Assembly: GCA_964373495.1 (NCBI GenBank)
Contig: CAYJUW010000012.1
Span: 1-19,735 of the forward strand
Direction of reading: 5' to 3'
Length of the DNA: 19,735 nucleotides
Origin: JACQMJ01 sp964373495
Lineage (GTDB): Bacteria; Patescibacteriota; Minisyncoccia; Sungbacterales; SURF-37
Shown in pieces: positions 10,590 through 16,899 of this stretch; position 1 is the first letter of the stretch; every line of letters starts with the position of its first letter. The position numbers were made by a program, and so were the translations under genes. The notes beneath the pieces were generated by a model. That model was not told where the DNA came from. It ran no database searches and was given only the letters and a program-made list of their open reading frames with translations.

Positions 10590-11015
10590 ATGCTCATGAT
10601 TCGATTCCAACGCGTCGGCCGCCGCAACGATCCGGCCTTTCGCGTTGTGGTGACCGAGAAGCGCTCCAAGCCCAAATCCGGGGAGCTTGAGATTCTCGGA
10701 TCCTTCCACCCCAAGACCAAAGAAACACGCTTCAAGGCGGAGCGAATTTTGCATTGGCTTTCCCAAGGGGCGCAGGCCAGCCCCCGGGTGCATAACCTCT
10801 TGATCTCGCGCGGGATCATCAAGGGTAAAAAAATACCCGTGGCGCCGGCTGCTCTGCCGCGCGCGGCCGCCGAGCTGGCGCCCGCCGAAGCGGACGAGGT
10901 TCGCCCGGCCGAGTCGGGCGGCGAACCAGTGCCCCTGCCACATGGAAAATCGCCGGAGGCGCCGGAGGAAGTCGCCCCGGCTGCGGACGTTGACGGCCGG
11001 GGCGCGAAGCCGTAG
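10590..11015 (+). CDS. rpsP: 30S ribosomal protein S16
   Basis: S16 is an early assembly protein of the small ribosomal subunit. The first 80 residues match the family (MLMIRFQRVGRRNDPAFRVVV.., FHPKTKETRFKAERILHWLSQGAQ, SPRVHNLLISRGIIKGKK). The remaining 60 or so residues (from about 82) are an Ala/Pro/Glu-rich low-complexity tail, making the protein 141 residues against the usual 80-100. The start at 10590 keeps MLMIR; 10596 is possible. There is no SD, because a palindrome ends 8 bases upstream. The order rpsP, khpA, trmD matches the classic rpsP-ylqC-rimM-trmD operon without rimM. Confidence 0.95.
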   Translation: MLMIRFQRVGRRNDPAFRVVVTEKRSKPKSGELEILGSFHPKTKETRFKAERILHWLSQGAQASPRVHNLLISRGIIKGKKIPVAPAALPRAAAELAPAEADEVRPAESGGEPVPLPHGKSPEAPEEVAPAADVDGRGAKP

Positions 11016-11152
11016 CATAGAGGTGAGCAGCGTTACCGCTCGGAAAGGTCGCATAGATTGCACAGCAAAGAGGCAAAGAGCGCGGCGCAAAGGGCAAATC
11101 GTTCTGGAAGATAGAGACGATTCGCGATTGGCGCTAAGCGATTTGCAGCATA
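11016..11152. repeat. rpsP-khpA gap with GCAAAG-type repeats and an inverted repeat
   Basis: The gap has GCAAAG units (AGCAAAGAGGCAAAGAGCGC, GCGCAAAGGGCAAATCG). GCAAATCG (11094-11101) is complementary to CGATTTGC (11139-11146), with CGATTCGCGATTGGCGC between them. The repeat runs to within 7 bases of the khpA ATG. No promoter or terminator is obvious, so cotranscription with rpsP is likely. Confidence 0.5.
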
Positions 11153-11497
11153 ATGGCTAAAGAATACGCTGACGCGGAGTTCCTCGAGTACGTGGTGAAA
11201 GCCCTGGTGGATGAACCGGACAAGGTCGAGGTGGATCGCAAGGTGGACGAGATGGGCGTGCTCCTAACGCTTAAGGTATCCGCGCCGGACATGGGCAAGA
11301 TCATCGGCCGGAACGGCAATACCGCCAAGGCCGTCCGATCGCTCCTCCGGGTGGTGGGCATGAAGAATAACGCCCGGGTGAACCTGAAAATCGAGGAGCC
11401 GGAAGGCGGAAGAGGCCCGCGGATGGATCGTGACGATGGGCCGCGTATGGAGCGCGCCACGTCCGTTGACCAGGCGCTGGAGGACCTGAAATTATAG
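11153..11497 (+). CDS. khpA: KH-domain RNA-binding protein KhpA
   Basis: KhpA (YlqC) is a small cytoplasmic single-KH RNA-binding protein that pairs with KhpB in Gram-positive bacteria and affects ribosome biology and cell envelope growth. The KH signature is GKIIGRNGNTAKAVR, with the GxxG loop at residues 52-55 (GRNG). The usual length is about 76-80 residues; this one has 114, because a Gly/Arg/Asp-rich tail (EPEGGRGPRMDRDDGPRMER) is followed by a short helix. The tail could add RNA contacts; this is inference. The start ATG at 11153 has no SD (GCAGCATA precedes it). A terminator follows at 11545. Confidence 0.92.
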   Translation: MAKEYADAEFLEYVVKALVDEPDKVEVDRKVDEMGVLLTLKVSAPDMGKIIGRNGNTAKAVRSLLRVVGMKNNARVNLKIEEPEGGRGPRMDRDDGPRMERATSVDQALEDLKL

Positions 11498-11520
11498 TTC
11501 CCGAGCTTGTCGAGGGACTA
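11498..11520. repeat. GAGCTTGTCGAGGGAC-type short repeat, copy 1
   Basis: Directly after the khpA stop comes TTCCCGAGCTTGTCGAGGGA, a short hairpin of the CCCTGAGCTTGTCGAAGGG class often seen between genes in environmental bacteria. A close copy is at 11771-11795, and a diverged form at 19069-19104. Confidence 0.6.
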
Positions 11521-11544
11521 CCAAATATTCGCACTTCCGCAAAC

Positions 11545-11577
11545 GCCGCAGTAGAATGGAGCTGCGGCTTTTGCTTT
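11545..11577 (+). terminator. Intrinsic terminator of rpsP-khpA
   Basis: GCCGCAG (11545-11551) pairs with CTGCGGC (11562-11568), followed by TTTTGCTTT. It lies 47 bases after the khpA stop and closes the rpsP-khpA transcript, separating it from trmD. Confidence 0.75.
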
Positions 11578-11612
11578 GCCCTTCGGAGCTTTAGCGGAGG
11601 AGGGTGTTGCCG

Positions 11613-11752
11613 CCGAGCGCTCGCCCGACATTTTTGCGCCACGCCTTCATCTTTGAGAAAATCGCTTCGTCCAGTTTAGCTGGACTTCGCGATTTTCAGC
11701 CGAGGGATCCCACTGCCAGCCCGATGGCGCAAAAAAGTGGGCTCGCGCTCGG
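11613..11752. repeat. Long nested palindrome, MITE-like, 140 bp
   Basis: The outer arms (about 30 bases each, 11613-11642 and 11723-11752) pair with few mismatches: CCGAGCGC/GCGCTCGG, then CGCCCGACATTTTTGCGCCA against TGGCGCAAAAAAGTGGGC. An inner hairpin has GAAAATCGC (11657-11665) with GCGATTTTC (11689-11697) and GTCCAG/CTGGAC inside it. It carries no open frame. With the flanking short repeats and terminators it accounts for the gene-free stretch 11498-11881. Confidence 0.7.
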
Positions 11753-11770
11753 TCTTACTTGTCCGGTCAA

Positions 11771-11795
11771 TCCCTGAGCTTGTCGAAGGGCTACC
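11771..11795. repeat. CCCTGAGCTTGTCGAAGGG short repeat, copy 2
   Basis: TCCCTGAGCTTGTCGAAGGG is followed by CTACC, as copy 1 is followed by ACTACC. It is a small imperfect hairpin and has no visible coding role. Confidence 0.6.
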
Positions 11796-11797
11796 AC

Positions 11798-11832
11798 AAA
11801 AAAATGCCGCATCGTCCTACGATCGATGCGGC
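11798..11832 (-). terminator. Intrinsic terminator for the minus-strand membrane-protein gene
   Basis: Read on the minus strand, GCCGCATCG (11832-11824) and CGATGCGGC (11814-11806) form a 9-bp stem followed by A and a run of seven T (11804-11798). It lies 50 bases beyond the stop of the minus-strand gene, which supports that gene being real. Confidence 0.85.
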
Positions 11833-11881
11833 GAGCCGGCACCACGACCTTCGTCGGTCATGGAGCCTAATGGGGTTCTGG

Positions 11882-12130
11882 CTATACGTGACCACCGCGA
11901 TGGGTCAGCACACGCGGGTCTCCGCGCAGTTTTGCAATGAACGGCCGCGCTAATGCATATGCGAGGCAGATCCACGCCATCGCTACGAGACCTGCGAGGC
12001 CGTACATTAAGGGAGGGGATGGCGCACGGAGATACAGTATATTGCCGAGGAGCGAAGGAACGACCAGTGCACCAACGGTAAGGACTACCAGACACAGCCA
12101 TTCAATCAGCGACAAATTCGAGAACCTCAC
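11882..12130 (-). CDS. Small two-helix membrane protein, function unknown
   Basis: The protein is 82 residues from GTG at 12130. It has two clear membrane segments, roughly residues 8-30 (LIEWLCLVVLTVGALVVPSL) and 42-62 (MYGLAGLVAMAWICLAYALA), and a basic C-terminal tail (RPFIAKLRGDPRVLTHRGG). The family was not recognised. The start was chosen from a perfect SD: AAGGAGGTGATGACA precedes the GTG with 8 bases between AGGAGG and start. An in-frame ATG only two bases after the AGGAGG is too close. It has its own promoter (12152-12180) and terminator (11798-11832), a complete single-gene unit. It sits opposite in direction to rpsP-khpA and trmD, where other bacteria carry rimM. Confidence 0.8.
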   Translation of the reverse strand: MRFSNLSLIEWLCLVVLTVGALVVPSLLGNILYLRAPSPPLMYGLAGLVAMAWICLAYALARPFIAKLRGDPRVLTHRGGHV

Positions 12131-12151
12131 TGTCATCACCTCCTTGCGCTG

Positions 12152-12180
12152 AGAATAGCATACTCTCTAAGAAGTCGCAA
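12152..12180 (-). promoter_or_regulatory. Promoter of the minus-strand small membrane gene
   Basis: On the minus strand TTGCGA (12180-12175) is followed after 17 bases by TATTCT (12157-12152). The -35 box ends one base before the trmD ATG on the opposite strand, so this promoter overlaps the trmD upstream region. Confidence 0.55.
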
Positions 12181-12181
12181 C

Positions 12182-12889
12182 ATGCGTTTTGACGTCATAA
12201 CAGTTTTTCCCGAGGCCTTCGAATCCTACCTCAATACTTCAATTCTCAAACGCGCCCAGGAGCGCGGCTTGATTTCAGTTCACCTTCATGGCCTCCGAAA
12301 ATGGGGCAAAGGCCGACACCGCCAGCTCGACGACAAGCCCTACGGCGGCGGGGCCGGGATGGTGCTTATGGCCGAGCCAATTCTCAAGGCGGTAGCGGCA
12401 ATCGCAAAGCGCAAAGCGCAAAGCGCAAAGCGTACCACGACAAAGATCCTGCTACTGTCGGCAAAGGGTAGGCAGTTCACCCAAAAGATAGCCCACGATT
12501 GGGCTAAACGCTATGACCAGCTCATTCTTATCTCTGGCCGCTACGAAGGCGTTGACGAACGGGTGCGCCTTGCGCTTAAGGCCGAAGAAGTAGCCATCGG
12601 CCCCTACGTCCTTACCGATGGCGATGTTGCGGCTATGGCGATTGTCTCGGCTGTCAGCCGCTTGATCCCCGGCGTTATCAAGCTTGAGTCGTTGCAGGAG
12701 GAGTCGCACTGGAACCTCCTGCTCAAGCGCGAAGCCGCGCCGCGGCAAGCGGGGCGAGGACTAGAATACCCGCACTACACCCGGCCCGAAGTGCTTCGTT
12801 GGCAGAGCAGATCCTATCGAGTTCCGAGAGTACTCCTTTCCGGAAACCATGCCGAGGTTGCAGCCTGGCGCGCAAGGCACCGCCACTGA
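12182..12889 (+). CDS. trmD: tRNA (guanine-37-N1)-methyltransferase TrmD
   Basis: TrmD is the SPOUT-fold enzyme that methylates G37 of tRNAs read next to the anticodon, using S-adenosylmethionine. Conserved parts are MRFDVITVFPEAF, DDKPYGGGAGMV near residue 53, LLSAKGRQFTQ, the trefoil-knot region ISGRYEGVDERV and IGPYVLTDGD, SRLIPGV, YPHYTRPEV and LLSGNHAEVAAWR. It has 235 residues and stops soon after GNHAE, shorter than the 240-255 usual, so the C-terminal helix region is reduced. Residues about 75-84 (KRKAQSAKR) are encoded by a four-fold 7-base tandem repeat. No SD is present; GTCGCAAC precedes the ATG. rimM, the usual neighbour, is absent. Confidence 0.95.
   Translation: MRFDVITVFPEAFESYLNTSILKRAQERGLISVHLHGLRKWGKGRHRQLDDKPYGGGAGMVLMAEPILKAVAAIAKRKAQSAKRTTTKILLLSAKGRQFTQKIAHDWAKRYDQLILISGRYEGVDERVRLALKAEEVAIGPYVLTDGDVAAMAIVSAVSRLIPGVIKLESLQEESHWNLLLKREAAPRQAGRGLEYPHYTRPEVLRWQSRSYRVPRVLLSGNHAEVAAWRARHRH
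12404..12431 (+). repeat. Tandem heptamer GCAAAGC x4 inside trmD
   Basis: Four perfect head-to-tail copies of GCAAAGC lie in frame-shifting register (7 bases, not a multiple of 3) in the coding region. They encode the non-conserved KRKAQSAK segment between the substrate loop and the knot. Loss or gain of one unit would shift the frame. Confidence 0.85.
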
Positions 12890-12935
12890 TTCGCAGCTGC
12901 TATCGCACGCATCGATCGGATAGCTGTACCGCTTT

Positions 12936-12979
12936 ATGTCAACAGTCTCCCCGACGATCGTATGATGAATTGTTGACAT
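12936..12979. promoter_or_regulatory. 44-bp three-part palindrome, left copy (probable operator)
   Basis: ATGTCAACA (12936-12944), 26 bases, TGTTGACAT (12971-12979). The exact centre is the dyad ACGATCGT, so symmetry is present at the arms and in the middle. An equal-length copy lies at 13593-13636, on the other side of the Cas2-like gene. The right arm includes TTGACA, the probable -35 box of that gene. Confidence 0.8.
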
Positions 12980-13001
12980 TGAATCGGCGGATTGTTAACT
13001 T
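12973..13001 (+). promoter_or_regulatory. Promoter of the wHTH/Cas2-like gene, overlapping the operator
   Basis: TTGACA (12973-12978) lies 17 bases before TAACTT (12996-13001). The -35 is in the palindrome arm. The predicted start of transcription coincides with the ATG at 13008, so the mRNA would be leaderless. The -10 box is weak. Confidence 0.5.
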
Positions 13002-13007
13002 CGACGT

Positions 13008-13580
13008 ATGGTACGGATCCACAGGAAGCTGCGGCTGAAACCTACGCATCCGGTCATCACACTAACTCAGCTCATTCTTGAGAAGCTTCTCGAGTTCGGA
13101 GAGGTGACCCTTGATGCATTCTTTCCGGCAAAGTACCCGGAAGCACGCCTCTGGCGCAGCATCCTTGGTCTCGATCCATCATACGAATTTTCACCGCGGA
13201 CATTCTCAACGATTCTCTGGCGCTTGCGGCAGCAGGGACTCGTGGCTCGGCGCGGATCGCGGAAGGCACGTTGGTCACTCACGCCGGAAGGGGAAACCGT
13301 CCTGGAGAATTCCTGGACGGAGAATCCGTTCGCTGACCTGCCGCCGCCCGACCGAATCGCGCGTTTGGTCATATTTGACATACCCGAACGTGATCGCAAG
13401 AAGCGCGATGCCGTCCGGCAGGAACTTCTGGCTTGCGATTTTAAAGCCCTTCAGAAAAGCGTCTGGCTTGGCTATCGTCCGTTGCCCGAAGATTTTCTGG
13501 AACTCCTTGATGAGCTGAATCTCCGGAAACACGTCCACATCCTGACGATCCGTGACCCCGGCACCATCGCGACGGAATAG
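13008..13580 (+). CDS. PaaX-like regulator: winged helix plus Cas2-like domain
   Basis: The protein has 190 residues. Residues about 15-105 form a winged-helix DNA-binding part (LTQLILEKLLEFGEVTLDAFF.., TFSTILWRLRQQGLVARRGSRKARWSLTPEG). Residues about 117-185 match the Cas2-like ferredoxin fold of PaaX-type proteins: strand RLVIFDIPE with D124 where Cas2 nucleases have their metal-binding Asp, RKKRDAVRQELLACDFKALQKSVWLG, and a final strand VHILTIRD. The C-terminal domain of full PaaX is missing. No CRISPR array or other cas gene is present, so adaptation is unlikely; regulation of its own promoter through the flanking 44-bp palindromes is the simplest reading. It may also regulate the GH1 gene 150 bases downstream. 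No SD is present. Confidence 0.8.
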   Translation: MVRIHRKLRLKPTHPVITLTQLILEKLLEFGEVTLDAFFPAKYPEARLWRSILGLDPSYEFSPRTFSTILWRLRQQGLVARRGSRKARWSLTPEGETVLENSWTENPFADLPPPDRIARLVIFDIPERDRKKRDAVRQELLACDFKALQKSVWLGYRPLPEDFLELLDELNLRKHVHILTIRDPGTIATE

Positions 13581-13592
13581 CGAGTGTATCTT

Positions 13593-13636
13593 ATGTCAAC
13601 AATCGTGCTGACGGTCGTCAGAGAAAGTGTTGACAT
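13593..13636. promoter_or_regulatory. 44-bp three-part palindrome, right copy (probable operator)
   Basis: ATGTCAACA (13593-13601), 26 bases, TGTTGACAT (13628-13636). The centre is CTGACGGTCGTCAG, again a near-perfect dyad. By eye 15 of the 26 spacer bases match the left copy, and all 18 arm bases match. It starts 13 bases after the stop of the Cas2-like gene and lies upstream of GH1. Confidence 0.8.
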
Positions 13637-13645
13637 TCATTTGTT

Positions 13646-13687
13646 CTGCTTCATCACCTCTGCTTCATCACCCCCGCTTTATCACCC
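13646..13687 (+). repeat. Three tandem 14-bp repeats upstream of the GH1 gene
   Basis: CTGCTTCATCACCT, CTGCTTCATCACCC and CCGCTTTATCACCC follow each other without gap between the right 44-bp palindrome and the GH1 promoter. They may be regulator sites or simple tandem duplication. Confidence 0.7.
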
Positions 13688-13716
13688 ACGACATCGTTCG
13701 GTCGACTCACTCATGG

Positions 13717-13722
13717 TATGCT
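13717..13722 (+). promoter_or_regulatory. -10 box of the GH1 gene (leaderless)
   Basis: TATGCT lies 6 bases before the GTG start at 13729, so transcription and translation would start at about the same base. No good -35 is visible at the expected distance, which suggests activation or a weak promoter. Confidence 0.45.
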
Positions 13723-13728
13723 GGATCA

Positions 13729-14985
13729 GTGAAAACACGTTTCGAATTCCCTAGGGGTTTTCTCTGGGGCGCGGCAACGAGCGCTCATCAGGTGGAGGGC
13801 GGCAACCGCAATGACTGGAGCGAGTGGGAGCGTGAAAATGCCTCGCGCTTGGCGCGGGAATCGGAAGGAACGTATGCGCATTTGAAGAACTGGCCCGAGA
13901 TACGGGCGCAGGCCCAGGATCCCGCAAACTATATCTCCGGCCGCGCCTGCGACCATTACCATCGTTTCCGCAAGGATTTTGATATTGCCAAACAGCTGGG
14001 CCATAACGCCCACCGCTTTTCAATCGAGTGGTCGCGGATCGAGCCGGAAGAGGGAAAATTCAACGAACACGAAATCGAGCATTATCGCCAGGTGATCTTG
14101 TCACTCCGTGAGCGGGGCATGGAACCGTTCGTGACGCTCTGGCACTGGACCCTGCCGCTTTGGCTTCGTGATAGAGGCGGCGTGCTTGCTCCGGACTTTG
14201 CCGAGCGTTTCGCGCGCTATGCGGAGCGGATGGGGAAGGAACTCTGCGGCGAGGTTCGATTGTGGATGACGCTCAATGAGCCGACATCGGTGATCGCGAA
14301 CGGGTATCATCGCGGCGTGTGGCCGCCGCAAGAGCGGAGCTTCGGGAAGGTACGGCGCGCATATCGCGCGCTCGCCGAGGCGCACCGGCAAGGCTACCGC
14401 GCTTTGCACGAAACGGTGTCGGGGGCAGAGGTTGGCTTCGGCAATATTCTGCTTTTCCTTGAACCCGAAAGCGCATCACCTCTTGACCGGCTTGCGGTCA
14501 GGATGTGGGAGCACTGGGCGAACGAACGGTTCCTGAAGCTCATCGGCGGTACGAACGACTATTACGCCCTTCAATATTATTTTCATTTTCGCGTCGCGTT
14601 CCCGAGGCGCATTCGGAACGCAAATGAGCGCATCTCGGATATGGGATGGGAGCTATATCCGGAAGGCCTGTATCATCTCATCATGCGATTCCGGAATGCG
14701 GGGAAGCCGATCTATGTCACCGAGAACGGCCTTGCGGATGCGGCTGATCGGGAGCGAGGGCGGTTCATCCGAAAATCCCTGGAAGCGGTTGCGCGCGCCA
14801 TGCGCGAGGGCGCGGACGTGCGCGGCTATTTCCATTGGTCGCTTTTGGATAACTTCGAATGGGACAAGGGCTTCTGGCCGCGCTTCGGGCTTGTAGAAGT
14901 CAACTATAAAACGCTCGAGCGCAAAATACGCCCGAGCGCCGGGGAATATAGAAAGATCATCCAGGCAAACGCGATTGAGCTCTAA
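13729..14985 (+). CDS. Glycoside hydrolase family 1 (beta-glucosidase-like)
   Basis: GH1 enzymes cleave beta-glucosides, beta-galactosides or phospho-glucosides with retention. The GTG start at 13729 gives 418 residues, beginning KTRFEFPRGFLWGAATSAHQVEGG, the family N-terminal signature; the frame extends 34 codons upstream but that part is repeat and promoter sequence. The acid/base is E184 in TLNEP and the nucleophile is E332 in VTENG. Further landmarks are FSIEWSRIEPEEG, WHWTLPLWL and the C-terminal WSLLDNFEWDKGFWPRFGLVEV. It is slightly short for the family (440-480). No signal peptide is present, so it is cytoplasmic. Substrate cannot be read from sequence. It leads a group with a fused membrane glycosidase and a sugar kinase. 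Confidence 0.93.
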   Translation: MKTRFEFPRGFLWGAATSAHQVEGGNRNDWSEWERENASRLARESEGTYAHLKNWPEIRAQAQDPANYISGRACDHYHRFRKDFDIAKQLGHNAHRFSIEWSRIEPEEGKFNEHEIEHYRQVILSLRERGMEPFVTLWHWTLPLWLRDRGGVLAPDFAERFARYAERMGKELCGEVRLWMTLNEPTSVIANGYHRGVWPPQERSFGKVRRAYRALAEAHRQGYRALHETVSGAEVGFGNILLFLEPESASPLDRLAVRMWEHWANERFLKLIGGTNDYYALQYYFHFRVAFPRRIRNANERISDMGWELYPEGLYHLIMRFRNAGKPIYVTENGLADAADRERGRFIRKSLEAVARAMREGADVRGYFHWSLLDNFEWDKGFWPRFGLVEVNYKTLERKIRPSAGEYRKIIQANAIEL

Positions 14986-14997
14986 TGTATATCACCC

Positions 14998-15057
14998 GTC
15001 ATGCTGAGGAGCGCGAAGCATCCCGAGAGATCCTTCGGCCTCCGGCCTCAGGATGAC
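14998..15057. repeat. GTCATGCTGAGG...CCTCAGGATGAC palindromic repeat
   Basis: GTCATGCTGAGG (14998-15009) pairs with CCTCAGGATGAC (15046-15057) with one mismatch pair; the loop has GCGAAGCATCCCGAGAGATCC and CTTCGG. This class (GTCATGCTGAGG..AGGATGAC) is a familiar intergenic repeat of many environmental bacteria. It lies between GH1 and the fusion gene, ending 11 bases before the latter's ATG. Confidence 0.75.
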
Positions 15058-15068
15058 ATCCCGGCCAC

Positions 15069-16898
15069 ATGGGTTGGCTCACCCTAGCTACGCTCGCGCA
15101 ATTTATCCTCGGGACCTCGGCGGTTTTCGACAAGCTCCTCCTGGCGCGGCGGTTCGTTGATCCGTGGCCGTACATCTTCTGGCTCGGCATCCTCGGGGCC
15201 TTTGCCGCGGTGTTCGTCCCCTTTGGGGTGGGCATTCCCTCCGCGGCGGTCATCGGTTTTGCCTTCCTCTCCGGGGCGTTGCTCCTGGCCGCGTTCTTCT
15301 TCCAGTTCTCGGCGCTCGAGATCGGCGAGGCGTCCGGAACGCTCCCGCTCGTCGGGGCCTTGGCGCCGATCGCGACTTTCCTCCTCGCCGCGCGCTTCCT
15401 CGGCGGACCGCTCGGGGGATTGGATGCGGCCGGGTTCGTGCTCCTCGCGGCAAGCGGCGCGCTCCTCGTGGCCTCGGAGAAGCGGCCGATCCGCACCCGG
15501 ACGACCGCCGCGGTGGGCCTGGCCGCCCTCTGCTTCGGCGCCTCAACCGTGGCGGCCAAGGCCGCCTATCTCGGGACGAATTTCCTGACCGGTTTTTTCT
15601 GGATCAAGATGGGCGGGGTGCTCGCCGCCTTGGCGCTTCTTTTGCTTCCAGCACTCCGCAAAGCCATCCTCGGCGCCTCCGCCCATGCCGCGCCGCGCTC
15701 GCGCACCCTCTACTTCGCCAACCGCGCCTACGCCGGCCTGGGTTCGCTCTTTCTGGGCGGCGCGGTGTTCCTGGCGCACCCCGCTCTGGTCGAGGCCACC
15801 GGGAACCTCAAATTCGTGGTCATCGCATTTCTGGCCGCACTCCTGCTCCGCGAGCGCTTCCGGGGCTGGGTGCTTGCCGCCAAGGTTTCAGCGCTCGCGC
15901 TCATCGTAGCCGGATTTTCCCTCCTCGGACTCGCCGACTACGGCCGGGGCCTGCCGCCGGTTGCGGCTGACCGGCCGATCGCCTGGGGGCTCACCTATTC
16001 GGCGAAGTTCAGCCGCGAGCTCGGGCTTGATCCTCGCCAAACCCTGGAGGCGATCCTGACCGAGTTACGTCCCCGCAAGGTCCGCCTCGTTGCCTATTGG
16101 GACGATATTGAACGGGAGCAGGGGCGGTATGACTTCAGCGACCTCGATTGGCAGATCGAGTCAGCGCGTCAATCCGGGGCCGAGGTCATTCTGGTGGCCG
16201 GCTTGAAGGTGCCGCGCTGGCCGGAGTGCCATGCTCCATCCTGGGCCCGTGCCCTCAAAACCGAGGAACGCGAAGATGCCCTCCGGGCCTATCTACAAAA
16301 CCTGGTTATCCGCTACCGCAACCGATCAGGCATCGCGATGTGGCAAATTGAAAACGAACCCTTCCTGGCCTTCGGCGTCTGCCCGGATCGCGGTCGGGGA
16401 TTCCTGGAGCGGGAGATCGCGCTCGTGAAGTCGCTCGACCCGGAGCGGCCGGTTCTGGTCACCGATGGCGGCGAATTCGGGCTCTGGATCAAGGCCAGCC
16501 GTTCAGGCGACGTCTTCGGCACCACGATGTACCGCAAGGTCTACCCGCGGTTCATCGGCCCGATTTTCGGCGTCGTGGAGTACCCCATCAGTCCGGGCTT
16601 CTTCCGGGTCAAGGAGCGGATCGTCCGCGCCGTAAACCGAAGTCCTAGGCAGCGCATTATCGTCTCGGAGCTCCAGGGCGAGCCCTGGCTCCCCACCCCG
16701 CTCGGGGGGGCGCCTTACGAAGCGCAGGTCGCCGGGTTCAGTCCGGAATACTTCCGTGATACGATTGAGTTCGCCAGGGCCGCCGGCTTCGATGAGTATT
16801 ACCTCTGGGGCGCGGAGTGGTGGTATCGAATGAAGGAGCAGCATAAAGATTCCCGCTACTGGGAGATTGCGGGCACACTCGTTCGCTCCGGGCAGTAG
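15069..16898 (+). CDS. Fusion: EamA-type ten-helix membrane domain plus glycoside hydrolase domain
   Basis: The protein has 609 residues in two parts. Residues 1-290 form about ten hydrophobic helices with two similar halves, as in EamA/DMT transporters (helices near 2-21, 33-52, 58-78, 90-108, 116-134, 145-163, 169-193, 217-235, 243-260, 267-288). Residues 300-609 form a TIM-barrel-like glycosidase of the clan A type: KVRLVAYWDDIEREQGRYDF, GAEVILVAGLKVPRWPE, MWQIENEPF with probable acid/base E430, IIVSELQGEPW with probable nucleophile E534 (E538 is an alternative), and WGAEWWY. GH family (5, 39 or 42-like) is unresolved. Basic residues cluster in loops 1, 5, 7 and 9, so by the positive-inside rule both termini and the hydrolase would face outward. 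The start at 15069 has no SD. The same frame is open throughout, so the fusion is not a frameshift artefact. Confidence 0.85.
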   Translation: MGWLTLATLAQFILGTSAVFDKLLLARRFVDPWPYIFWLGILGAFAAVFVPFGVGIPSAAVIGFAFLSGALLLAAFFFQFSALEIGEASGTLPLVGALAPIATFLLAARFLGGPLGGLDAAGFVLLAASGALLVASEKRPIRTRTTAAVGLAALCFGASTVAAKAAYLGTNFLTGFFWIKMGGVLAALALLLLPALRKAILGASAHAAPRSRTLYFANRAYAGLGSLFLGGAVFLAHPALVEATGNLKFVVIAFLAALLLRERFRGWVLAAKVSALALIVAGFSLLGLADYGRGLPPVAADRPIAWGLTYSAKFSRELGLDPRQTLEAILTELRPRKVRLVAYWDDIEREQGRYDFSDLDWQIESARQSGAEVILVAGLKVPRWPECHAPSWARALKTEEREDALRAYLQNLVIRYRNRSGIAMWQIENEPFLAFGVCPDRGRGFLEREIALVKSLDPERPVLVTDGGEFGLWIKASRSGDVFGTTMYRKVYPRFIGPIFGVVEYPISPGFFRVKERIVRAVNRSPRQRIIVSELQGEPWLPTPLGGAPYEAQVAGFSPEYFRDTIEFARAAGFDEYYLWGAEWWYRMKEQHKDSRYWEIAGTLVRSGQ

Positions 16899-16899
16899 T

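Noticed and set aside
12936..13636. CRISPR array or cas locus around the Cas2-like gene
   Set aside because: Only two palindromes, 657 bases apart, with no regular spacers, and no cas1 or effector gene.
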